Shown piece after piece: positions 22,456 through 33,615 of a DNA stretch of 64,000 nucleotides (position 1 is its first letter; every line of letters begins with the position of its first letter). The stretch is taken from NCBI GenBank assembly GCA_013398275.1, contig VZSE01014922.1, positions 8,145,358 to 8,209,357 on the forward strand, written 5' to 3'. A model generated the notes under the pieces. The model was not told the DNA's origin. It saw only the letters and a program-made list of their open reading frames with translations, and searched no databases. Source of the DNA: Promerops cafer. Its lineage: Eukaryota > Chordata > Aves > Passeriformes > Nectariniidae. The position numbers and the translations under genes were made by a program.

Positions 22456-25400
22456 TCTGTAGTACACCTCTGAGAAGCCTGGCTCCATCTTGTCTGTAAC
22501 GCTCATTTTAGGGATATAATAATTCAGCGAGCTGTATAAAAGTGATGTGAATTTTTCTCCATGTGTATTTCAGCAATGAGCTATAGCCTTGCATTAATAC
22601 AAGTGTCCTGTGTGTGGATATATTTTCTATGAGTGTTCCCTTCCCATCTCTCTTCCCCGTGGGATGGTCTCAGCATAAGTATTGAATGAATACCTAAATT
22701 CCTTGGAAAATGCACTCACCATCTTACAAGAAATTCCTATGGTAACATAAAGCGGAACCTCAGTTCTCACAACTGCTTCCTCTTTTCTCCCAGACTTCTG
22801 CTAAAAAGGTGGTGAGAAAACAAAGCCTGATTCTGATTTGCTCTGTACTTTCCTCCTCCTTGTCCTGGAAATGGTGGTGAATGTGTCCAAGCTGGTTCTT
22901 AACATATGTAAGAGGCAATACTACCAAGGCTGTTCTTTCAAACAGTGCCCTGACACGGGAGGAGTGGAGCTGTAGCATCCCAGGATCTTGAGAGGATATC
23001 AGTGCAAAAGGAGTTTGAGGCAGGTGTAGTAAGGGGAACATGCCAGATAACCACAGATCACTTCTCTTGAGTGTAGGACGTGATGGTGGCTGGCTTTTGA
23101 GTAAAACAGGAAAGGAGAAAACTTTTTATGACTTTCCCCTGCAAAAGCACAAATGCAGAGTTCTGGAGGCAGGACAGCATTGTCCCAAGGACTGTGGGAA
23201 AAGACACCAATTGCCCTGTGTTGTGGGTCTCATCAGCCACTGGTGGCTGGAGTGAGAAGCAGGTACTCCTGACCCTAAAGTCCTGCTTTCTATGGCCAGG
23301 CACTCTGCAGGGAGCCACCACCATGGCAGAACCCAGAACCAGAAGTGCATTCTTCTATGATCATAATAAGGCACCCATTACTGTAACATTTTACAGTCTC
23401 TAGGCACTGTGGCTGTATAAATTCCATGGGGATCATTATATAGGGTCCAATTGCACAGGAAATTGAAGGTGGAGGAGCAAAAGCACTGTAGGCAGCTAAG
23501 CTGGGTAACAAGAGTAGTGAGGCAGGATTTGATGGATGCTAACACTGAATCAGGCAGGATTCATCCTTTGAGGGCTCGTATCTGGTCTGTCAGTGCAGGA
23601 AATGCTGTATCACCACACGGTGTTTGCTGCTTATGTTCATGCTTGCTGGAGCAGGCCACTATCTCCAGCTCTATGGAGAAATCCCACTTGCTGAAGCAGA
23701 GGGTGGGGCACTGCTTTGAGGAACGTGGAGGTTTTGCAGAAGCAACTGTGACCCTCCTGAAGTGGCCACTTGCATTCACTGCAGAGAGGCGGTGCTGGAA
23801 GCTTTAACGTTTAGCCCTGACACAGGACTTCACCCAAACATTGGGTAATTAATCTGCAAAGCAGCAGGAGATGCTCTTTGCAACCAGTTCTGTAAGCACA
23901 ACTAAAAGACTGGAGTGGAGAGAGCTATTAAAAACCATGCTGACATCCAAATTGTCCCTTGGCAACTAAAAAAAGCCTCCAGAACTTACCATGTCCTCTT
24001 TGTTTTGTTAGTCCTCTTAATATTCAAATGAAGAGTTTTCCAAAGTTGGTCCTCAGCCTGCCCAGCTTGCAGAAGCTTGGCAGTCTTCAAAGAAGCTGCA
24101 ACAATTTATTGTGGTTCTTACTCCAGTGATTTTGTGATGATGAATACACATTCTGTCTGGAGAGTAGTTCACATATAAAGATTACATTTAGCAGAACACT
24201 GTAGATTACCTGGGTTTATAGATTTACCCCTTCCCTCCCTTAAGTCTTTGCTGTTTAAAAGTTTGGAAACAGGATTGGTTTTGCTATTGAGTTAATTTAC
24301 CAGTTAGTGAGCCCTGATGTCTTTTTTCCCTCCCCCAGTGAAGTTGCACAAGCACGGCCGTGGGAGGAAGGAAAGAGAGTTTTGTGGTTATGTCTCAGAT
24401 TTGGAACCTTGGATGTCAGAGCTCTGCTGCCAGTCCTGTCTGTTTCCATGCAACTCCAAGCAAATCATGTAACTTGTTTTCCAAAGTGTGTTGTAGCACT
24501 TGGTGCACCATGTCACAGCATCCTGTGGCTGGATTCTCTGACTGGTATCAAACAGATGATTTTCATTCTTTTAATATAAATTTCTCCAAATGACCACACC
24601 CATGCTTTAAAGGGAAAACATGCAAGGAGGGTAATTGTTTGGCCCCCTATGTAAATGTTGGCTTCTCATCCTGATGAGAGTCTGATGTTTAATTCTCAGG
24701 GGTAAAATCCAGACTGTTTTAGGTCACGCTCAGAATTCATGGGACATGGGTGACTGTGATTGTGCCAAGGGAGGGCAGCTGTGGCAGCCTTTGGTTTGGG
24801 TACTCCAGCTTTTTTGCCATGTGGTCAGGTATGGAGAACCATGTCAAGGTGTAAGGTTTCTCTTTGGGTTTTTGTTCTTAATATCCTCTGCAGTTTATCT
24901 ATTTTTTTTCAGCTCCACCCTGAACATGTATTCTCCTTCTATGTGTACCCATAACAGCTTTGTTGAATTAGTGAAGCCTTTTTAACACCCTTACTTGAGG
25001 AAGATATTTAGACATTCTAGTGATCCTGTTAGTCCCTTTAGATTCCTTGGTGTTGCCATTATTTTCCAAATTTACCTCCAATTTATCAACATTTTTTATT
25101 ACAGCTGTAATGATTTTTATCACATATACCAGCTAGCAGAATAATTCAGAAGTTGTTGCTTCCTCCTTTTATCACTAGTCCTGAAGTAGAAATATGCCTT
25201 CACAAAGGATTTCCCAGTAAAAAATATGGGGTAGTAAAGCACGAGCTGCTGCACGGGCTGCTATGAATGGCACAGCCACCTAACTGACAGCTCTTAATGT
25301 GGCTGAGAGGAGGTCAGAGAGCTGCACAAAAAGATTGAGATACTGAGGAGATACTGAGAAATGATTATTGACTATGGAGGGAGAAAGAAGATGGAGACCA

Positions 25401-25476
25401 GCTGGGATCATGGTCAAGATGCCAGGGTGGATGTGTGTTTGGGCACACACTGAAGCACAAGCAAATCACCTTGGGA
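22456..25476. other. Unique noncoding stretch
   Basis: No supported gene. A good-looking polypyrimidine tract followed by AG lies at about 24319-24339, but no coding sequence of recognisable type follows. The longest frame is 118 codons (23451-23807, plus strand), opposed by a minus-strand frame, with no domain. Confidence 0.6.
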
Positions 25477-25606
25477 TTTTTTTGTGGTTTTTTTGTTTGT
25501 GTGTAGGTTTGTTTGGGTTTTTGTTGTTGTTGTTGTTTTCTTGCTTATGTGTTTTGTTTGTGTTTTTTTTTGTTGTTGTTGTTTTATTTTTTGGGGTTTT
25601 TTTGTG
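25477..25606. repeat. T/G-rich low-complexity tract with (GTT)n and (TTTG)n
   Basis: About 130 bases of T runs broken by G: GTTTGTTTGGG, then (GTT)4 twice, then GGGGTTTTTTTG. C and A are nearly absent. It resembles the tract at 45453-45557 in layout. It creates a run of F, V, L codons on one strand and K, T, Q on the other, giving false frames at 25368-25619 and 25414-25824. Confidence 0.9.
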
Positions 25607-26761
25607 GAAATCAGTGTGAATGCACTAGAAAACCTGACCCCTGAGTGTTGGTGAAGGAACTTGGAGAGGCTCAGCTGGGTACAGCAAGGAGGGGCACAGA
25701 CAGGTGAGGCACAGACAGGATGGGTTTTTGCTTTGCTCCTCCTGCTTTTTTTGCCTTGTTCCGTAGTGCATCCAGGACTGTGATTGTTTCCACAGTCCTG
25801 CTCCCCATGGGCACAGACCTGCATTCCTGGGAGCAGGATTTGTTTGGATGGGCTTCCTTGATGTCCTTAAGTGGGTTGATTTTATCCCGGTAAAGTTCTC
25901 GTTTTCTGTTACTCACTGTTTCTTTAAGAAGAAAGCTACCTCTGTGGTTGCCATGGAAAGCCCTGCATATCTCATGAGACTCAACCACAGAATATATAGT
26001 GCAGCCACAGAAAATATCTGGAAATATGTTTGCTGGAGCACTGCAGTCCTCAGGAGCTTGGCAGCCTTGTAAATGGAGATGCCCCAGCTAGGAAAGGGAA
26101 TTTCTTTCCCCCAGGCAGCTAAATCGGGCATGAGGATTTGATGGTGCCTCCATTAGGGGGGCAGGGGACACCTGGGGAGGAGCTCAGGGATGTTGGGGTG
26201 GCCCACTACAGTCACTGCAGAGGAGGGAGCTGGTGGCAGGGCAAGGACAGGACTGGAGTGGGAGCCATTGGTGCCTCTGCATCCTGCTCCTCTGCCCCGT
26301 GGCAGCTTGTGGGGGCTGACAGCAAACATGCACACACACTGCGTGCACAGGTCCTGCTGCTCCTACAGCTCGCCAAAGAACTGGTTCCCACAGCTTCCTC
26401 TAATCTAAAAACCACAGTTTCCACTAATTCCAGCTGCCAAAACCTACAAGCTCTTCCCCATCTTCCTTAACACAATGCCCTACTTCATACTAAAATGAAA
26501 CTTGGAAGTGAAAATCAGTTGGGGTGAATACTGAATTAAAGATGGTACATTGATTGAACTACCAATTTTAATTTATTTATTTTTTAAAGGGCCCATTAAG
26601 AATGCCTCAATCAATGATAAGATTAGTGGGTCTGGAACAGAACTGAGGCCAGCTACAACTTGAAAGGCCCTCTCTATCTCTGCAAATTTTGAATTTTTTT
26701 TAAAGTGAACATTACTGGCTTATTTTTCCAATCCAAGAGTTAAAGGAAAAGCTTGGGCATT
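25607..26761. other. Unique noncoding stretch
   Basis: No supported gene. GC content rises around 26150-26330. Overlapping frames on both strands between 26138 and 26470 have no recognisable content. Confidence 0.6.
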
Positions 26762-26787
26762 AAACAAACAAACAAACAAACAAACAA
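26762..26787. repeat. (AAAC)n microsatellite
   Basis: About six uninterrupted copies of a 4-bp AAAC unit, a likely polymorphic microsatellite. Confidence 0.95.
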
Positions 26788-29700
26788 CCCTGAACAAAAC
26801 CAAAAGCTAAACATTCACATCACAGGAAACTCTTTTTGAGGGCAGATTAATTGATATTCTGGTGTCTTTGTGCTCAATGACACCCAAAATGTCATTTTAA
26901 TACACAAATTTGCCCAAGAACAGTTTGAGAATACTGAATGCTCTCTGTGGCTTGTGAGTAGGAGTTGCAGGACCCACAGGACTCAGGGATGAAACAGATT
27001 TACAATCTTCTCCCATCCATACAGTGTGGCTGCCACTGGCCATACTGGATCTCAGGTTACCAAAACATTTCCACTATATGTCTCTGTTTTTAAAATACAA
27101 TAGATTTTGCTGAGAGTCTTTCAAAATCAACATTTTCTAAGGTAGTTCTAACTAGGGTAGTTCTGCTGTTCCCAGGAGGGAGACTGGGGAGACATTGCAC
27201 AACCTGTGTTCACTTTGCACAGGTATCTAGCTCCTGGTAATTGCTCCAGATGTCTCATGTGCCCAAAGATGGTGAAGCCTGTGCCCCATAGGGGACAGCT
27301 TTGTGGGTCTGAATGGAACAGGCTTGCTCAGAAATAATACAGCTCCCTAGTTCTGCAGTACTCAATGCTCTTTGCACAAACTGCAAAACTCCATGTGCAA
27401 AAAAGCCATACACAGGGGTCTAGGAGAGTCACTGAAATTAATTGTAGAAACTGATTAAGTCCCTCTTACTGTGTTTATTCCTTATCTTAAGCCCGTTGAT
27501 GGGCCTTTCATGCACACAGGAAGGTCACGTTGTGGTTTAGCATCCCTTCAGCCCTCGTCAGCTCCTGCCTCAGTTCACCTCAAGGGCAGTAGGAAATGCT
27601 TTGGTGAAAAGCAAATTTGTCTCACTCTCCAGCCAAGCTGGCAGGGCTTTTCTGCTGGTGCTTCTGCCACACTCCTACACCCACATGTAACTCATCCATA
27701 CTGCTGTTTGCCCTAAACTCCCTGCAGGCCCCCAAACCCCTTAATCTGCCTTGCAGCCCCCTCCTTGGCTCACAGCCTGTCATTGGGCAAGGTTGGTCCA
27801 ACTGAAACATGAAAGAGGTGGTTTAATCTGCAGCTTTAATTACCCGTTTTCTTCTCCAGACAGAGTCCCAATTTCTTCTTCAGGGCTTTCTGCCCCCCTG
27901 AGCTGCAGATATTTCCAGTTAGACCTCGGCAGGTACAGCCTTGCTCCTAGATCCATCCAGCTCAAGGCACAAATCTCTCTGCAAATCCCTTCCTGGTGCT
28001 TTCAGGTTGCTACTCCAGGACCCTGGAGTGATTTGCATCAAACAGGGCATTTCTTTTATATTCACCAGAAAGCAGAGCTTTTGTGGGCATAGGAGAAAGG
28101 ACAACAAAGCTTCTCTTGTAATATTTAGTTCCACTGTTATGTGATGCCTCACCTCTGGCTTGAGCCCAGCCTCACCAGCTGGAAAATGTGAGTGGACACA
28201 GAGGGGGCTGGACAATGCTTCCCCTACAAGGATCAGTTGGTGCAGTGACACAGTCATTTACTACCCTCAGTTTTTTTGGAGAGTTTATGAATGAAGGAGT
28301 GCTCCAAGGTTGGCTTTTTTGCTTTCGGTTTACAATTTTCAGTTTCTAAAAAGTTTCACTGACAAAATACATCTTGCTGAACTTGGTAATATGACTACAT
28401 GGATGATGCCTGCAAACCATTCTCGGAAAAGTTTTAGTATTAGTTTAACAAGAAAATGAAACAATGCAAATATTTTTCAAATAATATCATCAAATTCTTT
28501 GCAAGCGCTCTGCATAGAGAATCTGTTTTGTGTTTGAGGCCAAAGATTTGTCACACAAAACAATTGGTGGACAGAGATACAGATACACTCAGCATGATGC
28601 ACAAGTTTCCTCTTTGCCGGTACAGGCTCGGGCCGGATAATTTTTCAAATTATGTATTTTCCTTGTTTCACATTTCCAATAAATCCCCTCTCTGCTTACA
28701 CCCTCTCGGTTTGAGGGTGCTTGTGGCCACCACACGTAGATCAGAGATTTCTCCTGCTGAAAGCCTTTTGCTGCTGGTTAGCCTCTGACTGCAGTAAAAG
28801 CCTTCACGCCACCTTGCAGGCCACAGTCTTCTTTCAGTAGCCCTGACAAAATCCCAGTGCTCCCAGCAGTAACTTGCTGCTGATGCTGGGCTGTCCCTCT
28901 CCCAGGCTGGACAACAGCATTACCAGAGGCCTGCTGCACGGTGGAATTCAGCAAAAGCCCTCCATATGTTTTATGCAAAAGAAAACATTACTTTTGGCAC
29001 AATGTTTTGCACCAGAAGCCAATTGCCACCAGAATACAGATGCAGGACTTGCCAGAACAAACCTAATTGCAATACTTCGGAGGTGTTTTGTATTTTTCTT
29101 CCTAATTGTGTCCAGGTGTGTTGAATTGTTTGAGGGAAGTTCATAGTGTTGAGAAACACAGAAGAGTGAACTGTTTACCTAATGATGCCAGCAATATATT
29201 CTGCTGATCCTGAATCTCTGAATTAATTTTTTGCTTTCTTGGTTCTACTATAAGTAGCGTAAATCTAAATAAAAAACATTACGTGTAACAGCTGCTTCTG
29301 AGATGCTTACTGTTGGAATTTATGGATACACCACTATATGAATTAATGGATTATTTTTGAGTAAGCACTAATAGGTAAAAGAAAAATAAGGGAAAATAAG
29401 GTAAAGATTATAAGAAAATTTTCCAAATATTTAAAAATAAGGCTTTCAATCAAACACAAATATTTTTAAGAATTTTGATCCACAAAGAATTTTCACGATT
29501 TTTACTCTTCATCTTGGTTCAGTATATTTTTATGAGTTCCTCAAAATATTTGAGTGAAGTGAAAGTTTTATTTTATTAGTTGTAACTTTTATTACAAATG
29601 GGATAACTGTGTGATGGTATATACTACAAATAAGACATATTCCTCCAAAATCCTCCTTCTATAGTAGTTTTTTCATTAACAATATTGACATAACCACAGT

Positions 29701-32419
29701 CTTTTTCCATTGTCAAATATTTTGTGATTTGCCAGCACACACAGAGCTCAACCTTAGAACTGAAAAGTACTTTTCCTAACAGCAATGCCTGAAGAATAAA
29801 GGAAGTGCTGTAGGATGGGCAAAAAGGAATAGCCAAGGGAAATGTGGAAGGTAGCTGGTTTCTTTATTAGTGTGTGGATACACAGAGGTTATGCACACAC
29901 AGAGATTTTTCACACCACCTGTTAAACCATGTGAAAAACTCATTGAGCTCAATAGCTCATTTCAGTGTCATTTGCTAACAAAAATGCACGTGTGTGCATC
30001 TCCCTAGGATGGCCACTTTGGGTATTGGGGAGCCCTTCAAAGACAGTTCCTAAATCTATTCAATACTCATTGTGATTTTTAAATGGATGACTCTCTTTAT
30101 TTACCTGTGAAATGCTGTTTCAGGTGGGGCTGAAATGCAAGGTGGCCCCACACGTGGACATTGGCTTTATCTCAGAAATAATCCTGCTCCCCAAAAAGCA
30201 AAACAAGACAAAAATCAAGCAGTTCCAACATTAAGACCCTGAATATAGAGGCTGGAACAGAAAAAATATTATTAAAGGCAGTGAGGGATTCCTGTTTCCT
30301 CACTCATTGGTGTAGGTTTTGCTGGATGCTGTGGGCAGAGAAATTGGTCAAAAATAAAGCAATGGGCTTCAGCAGAGAGGTGGGTAATTGCCAGTGGAGC
30401 CTCAGATTATCTTGTTTCACAAAATAGGCTATGATACCACAGGGAATCAAGAAGGAGGAAAATTGCAGACAAAACCAGTTAAAAGTCTTGTTTGGGCAGA
30501 GAGATCTGCTGGCTGCATTGCTCCCTTCACCCACTGCTGGGGCACAGTGAGTTGGATGCCAGGAAGGGGGATTTCTCTCCATGCAGTGGCAAGGAGGTGG
30601 CACATTGCCAGCTGATACCACCCTGGGTTTCATACTTGAATTTTCAAGGTGGAAAATCCAAGTTGCTGAGGGACTATAGCAACCTGGCACGTTGCTGCAA
30701 GATAGACCCCAGGCAAAGTGAGCTAATGTTGTGGTAACAACTATTTCCTGTTATTCTGGCATTGGTTCATTCTATCTTTCTAAAGCATTCACTGGGATAA
30801 AAAGTAATTTCACCTTCTTTATACCACAGAGAGAGGCAGGAGGGCACAGAGACTGCAGTCCCACTGCGGGCACCGCGCGTTAACGCACTGCCCAGCAGCG
30901 CTCACTTCCACTGAGACCAAGGGTAGGAAAACAAGACTGAGAACCATTTTTCCAAGGAATTAGCTGAGTACTTACCATGAACTTCAGGCTGGCTCTCTGT
31001 TTTTATGCTGGGATTCAGCTTGACTTTGGAATGACAGAGGTCTGTCATCAAGTTAAGCAGTAGAGGCCAGTGTTAATTTTTTTCAGCCTGAAACCTGCCA
31101 GGATGAAGTCAACTTGCCCACAGGTTTTGAAAAAAATTGAGATGGTAGATTGAGTTTTTATCACATAAGTGGTTTGTATTATGAAGTTGCAGTGGTCTTT
31201 ATTTGACAATGGGTGTCCTAGCTGGATTTATGGTATGGCCAAGACTTGCTTTCACTGATTTCAGTGTCACTGGTAGTTTCTCCTTAGAATTCACAGAGAT
31301 TTTGGTTTTCTCTGAAAGCTGAATCAAATCTGTGGCCCAAGTAAAAGTCAATCACTTTCAGCTTGGTAGCTCTTACCATAGAGTCTGTACTTGACTTTGA
31401 AGATGAACTTTGAAACTGACTAGTTCAGGATTATGTTTGGTAGAAGCTGTGTTAGGAGGATCTAAGCCTATGATAGTAAGTTCTATGGCAAGATGAAAGG
31501 TTTTCAATTGCAAGTCTGTCTCTGCAATATTTCTGTCATTAAGTCACTTAAAAAGACAAGCAAATTATTGCCTCTAATTTTTCTTAAATAGAGTTGGTGC
31601 ATTTATTACAACATTTTGCCTTTTCCTCTTTGATTTCATTCCACATCTCTCTTGGTTGCATGGGTTCCTGTGTTTCTATGGGCTGTCCTTTGACTAGTGC
31701 TGTCACAAAAACTCCAGCTCATTTGTCCTTCAAGAATATGCAGTGATGTGGTTTTTTTTAGGGTTTTTTTTTAATCCTTTCTTATTCAAACAATCATTTC
31801 CTTTCCATTTTCACAAAAAAACTCTCTAGGAAAAAGAGAATACAAGCCCACTTGCCTATACCAATACTGTGGTATTTCAGCAGATGACACCATGGTAACA
31901 TCAAGGATGATGCTGGGACCTAGGCAGGCTGAGAGAGACCATATCATTCTCAGTCTGGATCAGTCTTTGGGGCTTCTTGCTTCCAAGGAGCATCACAAGG
32001 GGTGGCCATTGAGTTACTAAGGCTGGTGGTGGAACCCCACTGGTGTAAAGGTACAGACAATGGTTCAGACAAATGTGTTCCCCTACATGGTGTGTAAGCC
32101 ACCTTGTAGATCCACACTCTGCCTCCAGAAGGCTACTGTGATCTCTCCTTCCCAGCTGTGCAGACAACAAGAAGCACAGAAGGAAGGATATCACAGAAAA
32201 CCAAAGTAGAAGTATCCATGGAAACATGAGATCTTATTGAGAGTGTCAGGAGGTGAGAGAAAACCATCCTGATGAGACATGGACATATTTTTGAGACTGG
32301 CAGATGTTCCTCAGGACACATCTTCATGTTTTGTCCTGTATTTGACAAATCCCTGAGGATACCAAGTTTTCTCTGTCACCCACACAGGGCAGAGCAGATT
32401 GGATCAGTGCTTTCCTTGC
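26788..32419. other. Unique noncoding stretch
   Basis: No supported gene. 29200-29620 is AT-rich. Around 28600-28740 an AATAAA followed by a T/C/G-rich segment (CTCTCGGTTTGAGGGTGCTTG) vaguely recalls the 3' half of a retroviral LTR, but no TG...CA borders were found. A small CpG-containing patch lies at 30865-30900 (CACCGCGCGTTAACGC). Open frames (128 codons at most, minus strand 30304-30690) are without domains. Confidence 0.6.
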
Positions 32420-32436
32420 TTTTTTTTTTTTTTTTT
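32420..32436. repeat. 17-base T run
   Basis: Uninterrupted homopolymer followed by a CCCTTTC stretch. Simple repeat only. Confidence 0.95.
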
Positions 32437-33582
32437 CCCTTTCATGTTTTTTTACCAATTATTTGAGAGTATTTTGAGAAGGGCTAATGTTCATAGTCTT
32501 GTTCAGACTTAGCATCCAGGGTGTGAAGGCAAGCAGGCTGGATAGTAACTGACTTGTCAAAACCAGTCTTCAATAATTTTGTGTGTGTGCAATTTGGATG
32601 TTCAGATCCAGATCATCTCTTTTACCACTTTAGCAATGCCCAAGTAAAACTATGCAACACTGTCTTGAAGAGAGGGCCAGGCCTGGGGTGCTGAAGTCAC
32701 TGGAGGTGAGACAACAGGAAGTGCTGGTCTCTGGAGTGACCACCCCTAATCCTCCTCCCCACTTCTTTCCACTTGTCCCAGTGACTCTGGAAAACATGGT
32801 GCAAATGGTAAAGAAAATTATGAGACTTAGAGGGCTGTCATCTGCTATGGCTCTGTGAACCTCAGCAACATTAAATGAGAATAAGCTCAAAATGCCAACA
32901 GAACAGAGATATCTCTTTGTCACCCTCCCTAGAAATGTTTTTGAAGAGCAGATTTCCTCTGCCCAGAAGACAGGAAAACCAAATGCCATCCCGCTGGACA
33001 AAACAATCTTTCAGATAAGCCTGGATAGCTTCAGAGATGAAGATCACCCTTGTCCCTCAGGTGCAGGTGGAGATCACTGAGAACTACAGGCTGTGAAGTG
33101 GCTGCAGGCTTGAGTCTTGTGGGACAGACCCCAGCCCTAAAGAGCTGATGGGGGACATGTGAGGGAATAGTGCCAGATTGGGCTGGGGAAAAACAAACTG
33201 GGTCTTGCAATCACAGGTGCAGCTGTTCTTAATGGCTGGGCTCTGGTGACTCTGACTTCAAATGACATTTTGAAAGCAAGTAATTACTTCATGATCTGAA
33301 ATGATGCACCTAAATCCCTCTCCTGCCTTAAGAGTTATTGGTATTTATTTATTGATGCTTGTTCGAGTGTTAACAAAATCTCTCTTGTGTCCAACAAGGT
33401 CTGAGCTTGCTTTGCAGCCTTCTCCTCAGCTGAATCTCTCCTGTCTGACATGGCTAATGATGCAGTTACTTTGGGATGTCCTGCCATCTCCCAGGCTTGG
33501 TTGAGAGTGGCCTGTGGGCTCAGAGGATGCACACAGAGGCACAAGAAGAGAGTGAGTCTAAGCAAAGTTGTGTCTTCTGAAA
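32437..33582. other. Unique noncoding stretch
   Basis: No supported gene. Frames at 32630-33001 (minus, 123 codons) and 32652-32858 (plus) lie opposite each other and have no domain. Confidence 0.6.
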
Positions 33583-33615
33583 ACCCAGTGGTAGTTGGGT
33601 AGACTACCACTGGGT
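33583..33615. repeat. Perfect hairpin, 13-bp arms and 7-base loop
   Basis: The arms ACCCAGTGGTAGT (33583-33595) and ACTACCACTGGGT (33603-33615) are exact reverse complements, separated by TGGGTAG. Just to the right CAACCCAGT repeats part of the arm. Chance expectation in 64 kb for arms this long with a short loop is roughly 0.02. The stem is too short for a canonical miRNA precursor (about 22-bp stem or more). It may be a cruciform-prone replication-slippage product. Confidence 0.85.

Noticed and set aside
25368..25824. Frames rich in F/V/L on one strand and K/T/Q on the other
   Set aside because: They are translations of the T/G-rich low-complexity tract.
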